Origin: a bacterium
Lineage (GTDB): Bacteria; Desulfobacterota; Deferrisomatia; Deferrisomatales; Deferrisomataceae
Direction of reading: 5' to 3'
Assembly: GCA_027021615.1 (NCBI GenBank)
Contig: JALUTY010000004.1
Span: 1-64,000 of the forward strand
Length of the DNA: 64,000 bases
How positions within the stretch are numbered: the stretch's first letter is position 1; every line of letters starts with the position of its first letter. The translations under genes were made by a program, and so were the position numbers. Positions 9,110 through 19,155 of the stretch are shown here, one piece after another. Below the pieces are notes generated by a model. That model did not search any database and had not been told where the DNA came from. It saw only the letters and a program-made list of their open reading frames with translations.

Positions 9110-9502
9110 GGTTCCCCCATGATCTCCGAGAACGGGGGCCGGTGGGTCTGATAAGGGAAACGCCTTAGTAGCAGAGCGATTCGGAGGGTGTCAACGCCGC
9201 GGGAGGCGCCCCCCAGGCCCGGCAGCGCCGGGGCAACGGGGGCACTCTCGTTGGCCCGGGGCGTTGTCGCCAGGGGCATGGGGTCCACTGGTCAGGAGCC
9301 GGGGTCCGGAGGACAGAGGAGCAGAGGAAACCGCATAGTCCGACCCCTGGCGGCTGAATTCTGAACTCTGTCCACTGCCACGGCCACGCCCGGCGTTCTA
9401 ACAGGCCCCCCGCCGCCGGGTTGGCGAGAGCCACTTGCCCCGGGGGCCAGGAGACCGAAGGCCGTCGACCGACGACCTGTAGACCGAAGTTACGGGAAGG
9501 GG
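9110..9502. other. about 390-bp intergenic region without a gene
   Basis: This lies between divergent birA and the DUF6502 gene. I see no coding sequence or RNA gene. It contains two phrases that recur in other gaps of the window: GCATGGGGTC (9276-9285, inverse of a phrase at 24591, 44434 and 51884) and a CTGAATTCTGAACTCTGTCC stretch near 9353. These look like worn intergenic repeats. Confidence 0.5.
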
Positions 9503-9531
9503 TTGACTCGGTGTATTTTTGGGAATAAAAT
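9503..9531 (+). promoter_or_regulatory. sigma-70 promoter giving a leaderless DUF6502 mRNA
   Basis: TTGACT (9503-9508), a 17-base spacer, then TAAAAT (9526-9531). A start 7-9 bases after the -10 box falls on or beside the ATG at 9540, so the mRNA should be leaderless; no Shine-Dalgarno sequence is present. A 7-bp dyad, TTTGGGA-ATAAAA-TCCCAAA (9518-9537), is centred on the -10 box and could be an operator. Confidence 0.65.
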
Positions 9532-9539
9532 CCCAAATT

Positions 9540-10388
9540 ATGAGTGAGACCGGATCCTCCTCCAACCGAGCGCTGCTCGCCGCCGTCCTGGCGATTCTTC
9601 GGGCCCTGGTCCGGGTTCTGCTGCGCCACGGCGTTCCGTACCCGGTGTTCTCCGAGCTGGCCCGGTGGGCCTACGTGGACGTGGCCACCCGCGAGTTTCG
9701 GCTGCCGGGTCGCAAGCAGACCCGCTCACGCGTTTCCGTGCTGACAGGGCTTTCCCGCAAGGAGGTCCAGCGGCTCCAGGAAATGCCTCCGCCGGCACGG
9801 GCCGAGGACGTGGAGCGGTTCCACCGGGCCGCGCGGATCGTCTCGGCCTGGACCCGGGAGCCCCGGTACCGCAACGAGCTGGGGGAGCCGCTCGTGTTGG
9901 CGTTCGAGGGGGAGGGACCGAGCTTCTCGGAGCTAGTGGCCCGCTACGGCGCGGACGTGCCGCCCCGGGCCGTGCTGGACGAGCTGGTGCGTACCGCCAC
10001 GGTGGAGCGGCTGCCGGAGGGCTGGGTGCGGCTCCGGACCCGGGCCTACCTGCCCCAGGGGGCCGAGCCCCAGAAGCTGGCGGTGCTGGGCGAGGACGTG
10101 AGCGCGCTGATTCGTACCATCGACCACAACCTGACGACAGAGCCCCCGGACCGGTGGTTCCAGCGGCACGTTGCCTACCGGGGGGTGCCGGCCTCGGCCG
10201 TTCCGGCGGTCCGGGAGCTGGCCGGCCTGGAGGGGCAGCGGGTCCTGGAGGTGCTGGACCGGGTGCTTGCCGAGCGGATCTCGGAATCGGCTCCCGGGCC
10301 CCGGCGCCGGGTCCGCTTGGGGGTGTTCTGGTACGAGGAGCCTGAGGGTGGCGATGAAGACGCGGGAGAAGGCACATGGGGATCGTGA
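9540..10388 (+). CDS. DUF6502 family protein
   Basis: The 282-residue soluble protein matches what I know of DUF6502: an N-terminal ARAL-like helical segment, a helix-turn-helix-like part (SRVSVLTGLSRKEVQRL, about residues 65-85), and a C-terminal half with RYRNELGEPLVLAF. The HTH-like stretch suggests DNA binding, but the function is not established. I chose the ATG at 9540; the in-frame TTG at 9519 would lie within the promoter. It overlaps the DUF5666 gene by 13 bases, a pairing seen in other proteobacteria. Confidence 0.8.
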   Translation: MSETGSSSNRALLAAVLAILRALVRVLLRHGVPYPVFSELARWAYVDVATREFRLPGRKQTRSRVSVLTGLSRKEVQRLQEMPPPARAEDVERFHRAARIVSAWTREPRYRNELGEPLVLAFEGEGPSFSELVARYGADVPPRAVLDELVRTATVERLPEGWVRLRTRAYLPQGAEPQKLAVLGEDVSALIRTIDHNLTTEPPDRWFQRHVAYRGVPASAVPAVRELAGLEGQRVLEVLDRVLAERISESAPGPRRRVRLGVFWYEEPEGGDEDAGEGTWGS

Positions 10389-11356
10389 GGTGGGCCGCCC
10401 TGATCGGGGCGGCGTTGGTTGTGGCCGGCTGCGGGGGCGCGGGTGGGACGGCCGCGCTCGACAGCGGGCCGGGCGGGGGCATCGGCGGCACGGGCAGCGT
10501 GGCCGTGACCGCCCAAGGGCCGATCCAGGGGTTCGGCAGCGTGATCGTCAACGGGGTGGAGTTCGACCTGAGCTCCCAGAGCGTGGTGACCGTGGACGGG
10601 GCTCCGGCCGGAGAGAGCGATCTGCGCGAGGGAATGGTGGTTCGGGTCACCGGCACCTACCGTCCGGGGGAAACGACCCCGACCGGGTACGTCCCGGGTG
10701 AGGCCGAACGGCTGGAGTACTCGAGCGCGGTGCTCGGCGTGGCGGCGACGGATGCCTCTGGAAATCTCCTGATCCTCGGCCGGCCCGTGCGGATCGAGGC
10801 CTCGACCCGGCTCGAAGGGGGTATGGAGCCCGGGGACGGCGACCTGGTGGAGGTGAGCGGGTTCGAGGAGCCCGACGGAGGCCTGCGGGCCACGTTCGTC
10901 CGGGTGGTTAAGGATGCGGCCGAGTTCGATCCGGAGACGGACGAGGTGAAGGTGAAGGGTGTGGTCCAGGGGCTCGACAGCGGGGAGCGGACGTTCTGGG
11001 TGGGCTCTCAGCGGGTCCACGTGCCCGGAGCCATGCGCTTGCCCACGGAGGGGGGGGCCGTCGAGGTCTACGGACACCTGGACGGAGACCTGCTCCGCGC
11101 GGATCGGGTCGAGCCCGAGGAGTACGCTCTGCCCGAGGGGCACGAGGCCGAGGTGGCCGGGGTGGTGAACACGGTGGACGGCACCACGTTCACCCTGGAC
11201 GGAACCACGGTGGACGCCTCAGGGGCCAGGTTCGAGGGGGGGACCGCGGCGGATTTGGCGCCTGGCGTGCGGGTCGAGGTGGAGGGCATGGTGGAGAACG
11301 GAATCCTGGTCGCCCGCACGGTGGAGTTCGGGGGCGAGGGCGAACACGACGACTGA
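10376..11356 (+). CDS. DUF5666 domain lipoprotein
   Basis: The 326-residue lipoprotein has a signal ending VVAGC (Cys19) and a Gly-rich linker. It then has about four repeats of a small beta-barrel-like unit of 60-70 residues (GFGSVIVNGVEFD, GVAATDASGNLLILGRPV, GVVQGLDSGERTFWVGSQ, GVVNTVDGTTFTLDG), the DUF5666 pattern. It is coupled to the upstream DUF6502 gene, and the two probably work together. The repeats resemble OB-like or carrier folds; the ligand is unknown. The repeat phrase TGATAGCGAGCTGC begins at its stop codon. Confidence 0.85.
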   Translation: MGIVRWAALIGAALVVAGCGGAGGTAALDSGPGGGIGGTGSVAVTAQGPIQGFGSVIVNGVEFDLSSQSVVTVDGAPAGESDLREGMVVRVTGTYRPGETTPTGYVPGEAERLEYSSAVLGVAATDASGNLLILGRPVRIEASTRLEGGMEPGDGDLVEVSGFEEPDGGLRATFVRVVKDAAEFDPETDEVKVKGVVQGLDSGERTFWVGSQRVHVPGAMRLPTEGGAVEVYGHLDGDLLRADRVEPEEYALPEGHEAEVAGVVNTVDGTTFTLDGTTVDASGARFEGGTAADLAPGVRVEVEGMVENGILVARTVEFGGEGEHDD

Positions 11357-11398
11357 TAGCGAGCTGCGTTCAAACGGAGAGTTCTCGTGGGGCGGGGG

Positions 11399-11574
11399 AA
11401 GGGACCTGCCTCCGGCCGGGCGCGAAGCCGGACATTGGGATTCGCCACGCAGGCACGAAACTGGAGATCTGGTTTCATGGCAACTCACCGGAATCCGAAC
11501 CATTTCGCGGTCCTAGCGTCAGAGGCGCTGCGCGGCGAGCTAAGGAGCCGCACCCGCTCTCCGGCAGGTCCCTT
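11399..11574. mobile_element. MITE-like inverted-repeat element, copy 1
   Basis: This 176-bp non-coding element is bounded by a perfect 12-bp inverted repeat (AAGGGACCTGCC and its complement). Its interior matches the element at 18866-19050 over most of its length, including CTCCGGCCGGGCGCGAAGCCGG and a stretch near the right end with GAGGCGCTGCGCGGCGAGC. It encodes no protein. No clear target duplication is visible. The leading flank, starting at the DUF5666 stop, matches the flank of the element at 28315. Confidence 0.7.
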
Positions 11575-11628
11575 GTATAAGGGCCCCAATGGTTAACTTT
11601 GTTCTCTCGGTAGGGCGTGGCAGACCGA

Positions 11629-11642
11629 CGTCCCTTGCCCCT
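11629..11642 (-). repeat. solo end of the GGGGCAAGGGAC repeat
   Basis: CGTCCCTTGCCCCT is the exact inverse of AGGGGCAAGGGACG at 36405-36418. It is an isolated end-type sequence about 55 bp right of copy 1. It may be a remnant of a second, deleted element. Confidence 0.5.
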
Positions 11643-11695
11643 CTGCTCGGGGGTCTAATGGGTTTAAATGCAACCTGGCAAGAGCGACAAAAGGC

Positions 11696-11733
11696 GGCCC
11701 CGCCCGGGTTCTTGGCCGGAGCCGGGCGGGGCC
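11696..11733. other. 12-bp GC stem-loop upstream of the dihaem cytochrome gene
   Basis: GGCCCCGCCCGG (11696-11707) pairs perfectly with 11722-11733 around a 14-base loop. It sits 60 bases before the cytochrome start. There is no T run on the plus strand, so it may be a leader structure or a bidirectional terminator. The surrounding gap (11575-11792) has no gene. Confidence 0.55.
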
Positions 11734-11792
11734 AAACGCAACCCGCGGGCCACCATCGGGCCCGCACGCACAACACGCACGAGGAGGGTACC

Positions 11793-13022
11793 ATGAACAG
11801 ACTACGGATCGGAACGGCACTGGGTCTGGCCTTGCTGCTGGCCGCCTGCGGCGGGGGGAGCGGGAGCGGGACGTCGGCCGACACGGCCACGCTCACCGGC
11901 ATCCTGGGCACCGGTGGGGCTGTCCGGGTAGCCGCCCGCACGGTGGCGGCCACGTCAGGGGACTTCTACGTGGAAGCGGTGGACGAGACCGGAACCGTCC
12001 AGGACTCGGCCCAGGGCCTCCAGGCCGGGGACTCGTTCGAGCTGCACGTGCCGGCGGGGCATACCTACGTGGTCGTGGTGGGCGACTCCATGGGCCCTCT
12101 GGGCGGGGCGGTGTACGACCCGGATGCGGGCCGGGCCGACTTCGAGGTGCCGGCAGGGGTGGGCCACCTGGCGCTGGGCACCCTCGACGTGGACCCAAGC
12201 CGCCGGGCGGTCGAGATGGAGGGGGACGGCGATCCTCTGGTGCCTGCCGAGCACATGGAGAAGCCCGAGGACAACGACGGAGACCACATCCCGGACTTTG
12301 CCGACTCGGATGACGACAACGACGGCATCCCCGACGACCGGGATCGGGTGGCCGGGCAGGACACCTCCAAGGACCACGACAACGACGGAGTGGCCGACCG
12401 GGAGGACGAGGACGACGACGGCGACGGTGTGGCGGACACGGAGGACGCGATGAGGTACGACCACGATAACGACGGCGTGGACGACGACCGGAGCATGGGG
12501 CAGTTTGGGGATGCGGCCGTGGGCGCCGGGGTGTTCGTGGACAACGGCTGCGTCGCCTGCCACGGCGACGACGGCTCCGGCGGCACCTCGGGCGAGTCGA
12601 TCCGGGGCGTGTCGGCCCACGAGCTGGCCGAGGTGCTCCTCCGGGGTGAGGACGAGGGCGAGGATCACGAAGACGCCATGGGGGACGACGACAGCCACGA
12701 GTCCGACGGTGGCGGGCAGGAGACGGGGATGCCGATGTTCCCCGATCTGGTCCCGTATGCCGCGGATCTGTCGGCGTTCCTATCGTCCGACACGGACACC
12801 GGCGCGCAGCCCACGACCACAACGAACGGTCAGGCGGTGTACGACAGCATCTGCGTCAGTTGCCACGTGCTGGGCACCTACGACACCATGGGGTTCGCCC
12901 CGAGTCTCTCCGGGAAGGGGTCCCTGATATCCACCATGTTCGGCAGCGGCACGAGCCACATGGGCAACGCCTTGACCGACGCCGAGATCCAGGCGGTGGC
13001 GGACTTCCTGAACGCCAACTGA
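11793..13022 (+). CDS. dihaem c-type cytochrome lipoprotein with thrombospondin type 3-like repeats
   Basis: The 409-residue product has a lipoprotein signal (LLLAAC). Around residues 150-235 lies an Asp-rich block of DxDxDG-type repeats like thrombospondin type 3 calcium-binding repeats. Two cytochrome-like segments each carry one CXXCH (CVACH and CVSCH). The second looks like a cytochrome c domain with a late MGNALTDAEIQAVADFL helix. GAGGAGGG precedes the ATG. It is probably an outer-membrane or periplasmic electron carrier stiffened by calcium; its partner is unknown. The family is not one I can name. Confidence 0.85.
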   Translation: MNRLRIGTALGLALLLAACGGGSGSGTSADTATLTGILGTGGAVRVAARTVAATSGDFYVEAVDETGTVQDSAQGLQAGDSFELHVPAGHTYVVVVGDSMGPLGGAVYDPDAGRADFEVPAGVGHLALGTLDVDPSRRAVEMEGDGDPLVPAEHMEKPEDNDGDHIPDFADSDDDNDGIPDDRDRVAGQDTSKDHDNDGVADREDEDDDGDGVADTEDAMRYDHDNDGVDDDRSMGQFGDAAVGAGVFVDNGCVACHGDDGSGGTSGESIRGVSAHELAEVLLRGEDEGEDHEDAMGDDDSHESDGGGQETGMPMFPDLVPYAADLSAFLSSDTDTGAQPTTTTNGQAVYDSICVSCHVLGTYDTMGFAPSLSGKGSLISTMFGSGTSHMGNALTDAEIQAVADFLNAN

Positions 13023-13041
13023 CCGCGCCATCCCGAACCAA

Positions 13042-13080
13042 CGAGCGCCCCCGTCCCGTTTGCCGGGACGGGGGCGCTCG
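13042..13080. terminator. bidirectional terminator between convergent genes
   Basis: A perfect 16-bp GC-rich stem (13042-13057 with 13065-13080) with a 7-base loop lies between the convergent cytochrome gene and the TPR gene that ends the ccm operon. The T-tract is weak in both directions. Confidence 0.8.
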
Positions 13081-13100
13081 TGCTCGAGGGGGCCGCCGCG

Positions 13101-13676
13101 CTACGGGTTGCCGGCCCCCTTTCCCTCGATCTTGGCGATCTCGCGGCGGGCCATCTCCGCGAGCCGGGGATCGGGCATGCCCTCCAGGACCTTTTTGAAC
13201 ATCTCCAGGGCCTTGGCGTCGTCGCCCTTGCGGTAGCGGTAGATGATGCCCATGTGGAGAACGGCCCCAAGACGGCTCGGGTCCAGCTCCACGACCCGGC
13301 CGAACTTGGTCAGGGCGTCGTCGTACCGGCCGGTCTGCTGGTAGATCGTGCCCAGGTCGCTCAGCACGTGGATGTCGTTTGGGGCGAGCGCCTCGGCCCG
13401 CTCAAACACGCCCAGCGCCTTGCGGCCCTGCCGAAGCTCCAGGTAGGTGTCGCCCAGAGCCACCAGGGTTTCCAGGTCGTTGGGGCTGGCCTGGAGGGCG
13501 GCCTCCAGGCGGGCCGCCTGGTTCCGGAGGGCGGCGGTCTGGTCCTGGACGTGGGCGTCGCGGCCCTTGGGTGCCCCGCCCCCCAGCTGGTACACGGTCA
13601 TCAGGGTCACCGCCACCACCACCAGCCCGAAGAACCCCAGGGTCACGGCCTCCCTGCGGGTGCGCACGGCCTCCAT
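13101..13676 (-). CDS. TPR protein at the end of the ccm operon
   Basis: The 191-residue protein has an N-terminal membrane helix (about 13-31) and then four tetratricopeptide units (for example LVALGDTYLELRQGRKALGVFERAEALAP). It resembles the periplasmic TPR part of CcmI/NrfG, which presents apocytochromes to the haem ligation complex. It starts 2 bases after the ccmD stop, so it belongs to the operon. Together with the small CcmI-like protein at 16001-16309 it may replace a full-length CcmI; that split is inference. Confidence 0.8.
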   Translation of the reverse strand: MEAVRTRREAVTLGFFGLVVVAVTLMTVYQLGGGAPKGRDAHVQDQTAALRNQAARLEAALQASPNDLETLVALGDTYLELRQGRKALGVFERAEALAPNDIHVLSDLGTIYQQTGRYDDALTKFGRVVELDPSRLGAVLHMGIIYRYRKGDDAKALEMFKKVLEGMPDPRLAEMARREIAKIEGKGAGNP

Positions 13677-13678
13677 GG

Positions 13679-13825
13679 TTACTCCTCCCCGCGGCCGAGC
13701 CGCTCCCCGAGGGCCTGGATCTGCCGGGCCAGCCGTGTCTGCCTCCGGGCGAGCCCCACCACGTACAAGGAAAGCCCGCCCCAGATGGCCATGTACGCCA
13801 ACACCACGAACGTCTGCTTGGTCAT
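13679..13825 (-). CDS. ccmD: CcmD family small membrane protein
   Basis: The 48-residue protein begins MTKQTFVVLAYMAIW, has one membrane helix (about 6-26), and then a basic, helical tail (ARRQTRLARQIQALGERL). Size, topology and position after ccmC match CcmD, which helps release holo-CcmE from CcmABC in System I cytochrome c maturation. It lies 2 bases before the TPR gene and 119 bases after ccmC. The gap holds an 8-bp repeat array and a worn GAATTC-type phrase near 13855. Confidence 0.8.
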   Translation of the reverse strand: MTKQTFVVLAYMAIWGGLSLYVVGLARRQTRLARQIQALGERLGRGEE

Positions 13826-13909
13826 TGTTCGCTCTCCGTGTCAGGAGTCAGAATGCAGAATTCAGAGGACGGGGGACAGGGGGCGGCCGTGTCGACGCTG
13901 GCCTCGAGC

Positions 13910-13949
13910 CTCCCAGCCTTCCAACGTCCTAACGTCCCGGCCTCCTAGC
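13910..13949 (+). repeat. degenerate 8-bp tandem array, five units
   Basis: Units: CTCCCAGC, CTTCCAAC, GTCCTAAC, GTCCCGGC, CTCCTAGC. The last unit overlaps the end of ccmC, whose TAG stop (13945-13947 on the minus strand) is read from its CTAG core. Confidence 0.7.
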
Positions 13950-14622
13950 TTTCCCCCAGCCTCCTTTCCAGATCCCCCACCACGGCCTCCTGGAGGTGCA
14001 GGCCGTAGCGCAGCCGCACCAGAGCCGCCCAGAACACCAGCATGGCGGCCATGCACACCACCAGGGTCACGATCATGGCCGGCTCCAGGCCCACCGAGTC
14101 GGAGCGGATCACCGTGGGGTGGATGCTCCGGAACAGCCGGGCCGACAGGAACACGACGGGCACGTCCACGAACCCCGCAATGGCCATGACCGCGGCGTAG
14201 GTGGCCCGGCGGGTCTCGTTCTCCACGGCCGAGCGCAAGATCAGGCAGGCGGTGTAGATGAACCACAGGATCAGCGAGGTGGTGAGCCTTGGGTCCCAGG
14301 TCCACCAGGTGTTCCAGATGGGCCGGCCCCACAGGGAGCCGGTGACCAACACCAGGGTGGTGAACACCACCCCCACCTCCACCCCGGCCGCGCCCCAGGC
14401 GTCCCACCGCCGCTCCCGCCTCACCAGGTACAGCACCCCTGCCACGCATGCCACGAAGAACGAGAGGAACGCGACCGCCGCAAGCGAGAGATGGAAGTAG
14501 AAGATCTTTTGCACCACTCCCATGGTGCGCTCGGTGGGTGCGTAGAAGAACACCATGGCCACGGCCGCCGGCAACAGCAGGCTCGAGAGCAGGGGCAGGA
14601 GGGGAACACGTCGGGAGGTCAC
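13945..14622 (-). CDS. ccmC: haem exporter/handling protein CcmC
   Basis: The 225-residue protein has six predicted membrane helices and the tryptophan-rich WWD signature (WGRPIWNTWWTWDPRLTTS, near residue 100), which binds haem in the periplasm. CcmC loads haem onto CcmE with CcmAB. Conserved His residues flank the signature. The gene ends in the CTAG of an 8-bp repeat array. It starts 4 bases after the ccmB stop. Confidence 0.95.
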   Translation of the reverse strand: MTSRRVPLLPLLSSLLLPAAVAMVFFYAPTERTMGVVQKIFYFHLSLAAVAFLSFFVACVAGVLYLVRRERRWDAWGAAGVEVGVVFTTLVLVTGSLWGRPIWNTWWTWDPRLTTSLILWFIYTACLILRSAVENETRRATYAAVMAIAGFVDVPVVFLSARLFRSIHPTVIRSDSVGLEPAMIVTLVVCMAAMLVFWAALVRLRYGLHLQEAVVGDLERRLGES

Positions 14623-14626
14623 GGTC

Positions 14627-15298
14627 TCACCCCTCTCGCACGACGAACGGAAACAGGAGGTAGCCCGCGGCAGCGTAGATCAGGCCGAACGCGGCCAGCG
14701 GCTCCAGCAAGGGCAGCCGCTCCGCCAAGGCCCGGCCCGCCAGGGCGCTGCCCGTGGCCTTCACGGCCAGGGCCACCAGGGGAAGGATCAGCGGGAACAG
14801 GAGGATCGGCAGGAGCACCTCGTTTCGCCGGGTTCCGGCCGACACGGCCGAGAGCAGGGTGCCGGCGGCCGAGAACCCAGCGTCCACCAGCAGGAGCGAC
14901 GGCACCAGCGCCAGGGGCCCCCCGGTCAGGCCGGTCCCGAACAGCACGAAGAACACCGGCACCAGCACGGCCTGGGAGAGGATCATCAGGGTCAGGTTCA
15001 CGCACGCCTTGGCCGCGAACACCGTGCCTGGCGAGGCTGGGCTCACCAGTAGGGCCGAGATGCACCCGTTCTCCCTCTCCCGGGCGAAGACCCGGCCCAG
15101 GCCCAGCACGGCCGAGAAGATCACCGCCACCCACAGCACGCCGGCCGCCGTCTCGGGGGTGAGCCTCCGCCCCGGCCCCTGGGCCACGTTCAGGATCACC
15201 AGCACCAGGGCCCCGAAAAACGTCATGGACGCCCCGGACTCCTTCTTCCGGAGCTCGATCCGCAGGTCCTTCCGGTACAGGAACCAGGCTCGGCTCAC
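14627..15298 (-). CDS. ccmB: haem exporter subunit CcmB
   Basis: This 223-residue ABC permease has about six membrane helices and family-typical stretches such as WVAVIFSAVLGLGRVFARERENGC and the start of SPASPGTVFAAK. It pairs with the CcmA ATPase and CcmC to drive release of holo-CcmE. The GTG start overlaps the ccmA stop as GTGA. Confidence 0.95.
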   Translation of the reverse strand: MSRAWFLYRKDLRIELRKKESGASMTFFGALVLVILNVAQGPGRRLTPETAAGVLWVAVIFSAVLGLGRVFARERENGCISALLVSPASPGTVFAAKACVNLTLMILSQAVLVPVFFVLFGTGLTGGPLALVPSLLLVDAGFSAAGTLLSAVSAGTRRNEVLLPILLFPLILPLVALAVKATGSALAGRALAERLPLLEPLAAFGLIYAAAGYLLFPFVVREG

Positions 15299-16020
15299 GG
15301 CGCCTCCATGCAGCGGAAGTAGGTGTCCTCGAACCCCTCGGCGTCCACCTCGTCGCGGTGGGATAGGAACACCAGTCGGCCCCGGGACAGGATGCCCAGG
15401 CGGGTGGCCGACTCGATGCCCCGGCGCAGGTTGTGGGTGACCATGACAATGGTACGCCGCCGGTCGTGGAGCGCCCCAAGGCGGTCCCGCAGCAGCGAGG
15501 CGGCGTGCTCGTCCAGGCCGGTGTAGGGCTCGTCCAGGAGCAGCAGGTCCGGGTCGTTCACCAGGGCCCGGGCGATGGTGAGCCGCTGCTGCATGCCCCG
15601 CGAGAACGCCCCCACGGGCGAGTCCCGTCGGTCGTACAGGTCCACCTGCCGAAGCAGCTCCTCGGCCCGGCCGGCCGGATCGGTCACCCCGTACAGGCCG
15701 GCGTAGAACTCCAGGTTCTCCCGGGCCGTCAGGTCGTCGTAGAGGAACGACTGGTGGGACACCAGGCCCAGCCGGGCCCGGAACGCCTCAGGGTCGTCCT
15801 CCAGGTCGAACCCCCGGATCCGTACCGTGCCCAAGGTGGGCCGGAGCAGGGTGGCCAGGATTTTGAGCAAGGTGGACTTTCCCGCGCCGTTGGGCCCGAA
15901 CAGGCACAGGAACTCCCCCTCGTCCAGGGTGAAGCTCACGCCTCGCAGGGCCTCGGTACCCCCGTAGGTCTTTCGCAGGCCCTCCACCGTGAGGAACGGC
16001 TCACCCGCGCCTGCGGCCAC
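15295..16020 (-). CDS. ccmA: haem exporter ATP-binding protein CcmA
   Basis: This 241-residue ABC ATPase has the Walker A motif GPNGAGKST, a Q loop (SHQSF), the signature FSRGMQQRL, the Walker B LLLLDEP, and the H-loop MVTHN. It powers the CcmABCD complex that releases haem-loaded CcmE. The GTG start at 16020 overlaps the CcmI-like gene by 20 bases; the open frame further upstream is not ABC-like. Confidence 0.93.
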   Translation of the reverse strand: MAAGAGEPFLTVEGLRKTYGGTEALRGVSFTLDEGEFLCLFGPNGAGKSTLLKILATLLRPTLGTVRIRGFDLEDDPEAFRARLGLVSHQSFLYDDLTARENLEFYAGLYGVTDPAGRAEELLRQVDLYDRRDSPVGAFSRGMQQRLTIARALVNDPDLLLLDEPYTGLDEHAASLLRDRLGALHDRRRTIVMVTHNLRRGIESATRLGILSRGRLVFLSHRDEVDAEGFEDTYFRCMEAP

Positions 16021-16309
16021 CCCGCGCCTCCTGCTCCAGCCGCTCCAGGGCGTCCATGGCCTCGGCCGCCTTGAGCGCATAGAACTCCCGCAGCTCCTGG
16101 AAGTCCTCCTCGCTGATCTTGCCGGTGGCACGCTCGAACTCCACGTCCTTGATCGCCTTGAGGTAGCCCTTCTTCTCCTGCTCCATGGCCTCGAGCCGCT
16201 GGCGGCGGGCGTCGTCCGCGGCCACCAGGGCCTCGCGGGGCCCGAACAGGGGTGCCGCGGTGAGAACCAGGAGCCCAAGCATCAGAGCACAGAACACCGC
16301 CACGGCCAT
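16001..16309 (-). CDS. CcmI-like small membrane protein
   Basis: The 102-residue protein has one N-terminal membrane helix (about 2-19) and then a charged coiled coil (DDARRQRLEAMEQEKKGYLKAIKD and onwards). This matches the N-terminal region of CcmI, which joins the CcmF-CcmH haem ligase. It lacks the TPR half; a separate TPR gene at the operon end may provide it. It starts 3 bases after the ccmH stop. Confidence 0.8.
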   Translation of the reverse strand: MAVAVFCALMLGLLVLTAAPLFGPREALVAADDARRQRLEAMEQEKKGYLKAIKDVEFERATGKISEEDFQELREFYALKAAEAMDALERLEQEARGGRRRG

Positions 16310-16312
16310 GGG

Positions 16313-16791
16313 TCACGCCTCCTCGTCCAGGTGAGACAGCTCTTCCTCGATGCGGCGTCGGGTCTTCTCGTCGAGCCGGGAAGGGGCCGAGCCCGGGTCC
16401 CGGGGTTCGGACCGACGCCGGCCGGCCGAGCTCCACCGCCGCACCACCACCGCGGCCACGGCCGCCCCGACCAGAAGGCCCACGAACGGCCCCACGTAGG
16501 CCACCAGGTTGAAGCCCCGTTTGGGCGGGTAGGTCAGGATGTCCTCCCCGAACTCTTGGGCAAAGTAGCTCAGGATCTCCTGCTTGGTCTTGCCCTCGGC
16601 GATCATGCGGCGGATGGTGGCCCGCATCTGGTCGCCGCCCCGGCACCGGTCGGCGGTGAGGGGCTCGCCCGGACAGGCGTAGCACAGAAGGCCCTCGGCC
16701 ACCTCGGTCTCGGTCAGCGCCAGGGCCGGCCGGGCCGGAATGATCGTGGCGGCCAGAAGCCATAGCGCGGCGAACCACACGACGTTGCGGG

Positions 16792-16795
<4 letters not shown>
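16313..16795 (-). CDS. ccmH: cytochrome c maturation protein CcmH
   Basis: The 160-residue protein has a cleavable signal (to about residue 27), a short CcmH/CycL thiol domain with CYAC (Cys38, Cys41), and a membrane helix near 97-116. The usual LRCxxC appears as LLCYAC, and a third Cys lies at 51. CcmH reduces or resolves apocytochrome thiols during haem ligation. Its presence matters because this operon's CcmE is of the CxxxY type usually reported from systems without CcmH. It overlaps ccmF by 4 bases (ATGA). Confidence 0.88.
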
Positions 16796-18744
<1,949 letters not shown>

Positions 18745-18865
18745 GGGAGATCTCCTCCTCGTCAGGTGACAATCGACAGGGAACAGCTGGGGTAGGCCGC
18801 GAGGCGGCCTGTTCGCGAAAAAGTATTAACCCGGCGGCAAAATAGACGCGCCGCCTCGGAGGGCA

Positions 18866-19050
18866 GGGCAAGGGACCTGCCTCCGGCCGGGCGCGAAGCC
18901 GGGCATTGAGATTCGCCGCGCAGGCACGGGACAGAAGAGCTGATTTCATGACAACCCGGTGGAATCCAAGCCGTTTCGCGGTCCGAGCGTCAGAGGCGCT
19001 GCGCGGCGAGCTAAGGGGCCGCACCCGGCTCTCCGACAGGTCCCTTGCCC
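18866..19050. mobile_element. MITE-like inverted-repeat element, copy 2
   Basis: A 185-bp non-coding element bounded by GGGCAAGGGACCTGCC and its inverse (15 of 16 bases). Its interior is closely related to 11399-11574. It sits between ccmE and ccmF and so splits the ccm operon. A 6-bp GGCCGC hairpin near 18796 and no gene fill the rest of the gap. Confidence 0.7.
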
Positions 19051-19104
19051 CCGGCCTTTGGCGCAACCCTGCATAACTGCTCGAAGATGAAAAAGGTTTT
19101 CAGC

Positions 19105-19136
19105 CTCCTAGACTTCCAGCCTTTACGCCTTCCAGC
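19105..19136 (+). repeat. degenerate 8-bp tandem array, four units
   Basis: Units: CTCCTAGA, CTTCCAGC, CTTTACGC, CTTCCAGC. It lies 19 bases from the stop of ccmE. Confidence 0.7.
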
Positions 19137-19155
19137 GGGCCGGAGGCCCTAGACC

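Noticed and set aside
9165-9629. A minus-strand gene upstream of birA.
   Set aside because: Its composition is like non-coding shadow sequence, it spans the DUF6502 promoter and recurring intergenic phrases, and has no ribosome site or motif.
11640-11735. A cyclic di-GMP or cGAMP (GEMM) riboswitch before the dihaem cytochrome gene.
   Set aside because: A weak likeness (GCAACC, GACAAAAGGC) is present, but the second half of the GEMM core and its closing stems are missing.
15295-16278. A 327-residue CcmA.
   Set aside because: The first 86 residues are Arg/Ser/Pro-rich shadow of the CcmI-like gene; the ABC domain starts after the GTG at 16020.
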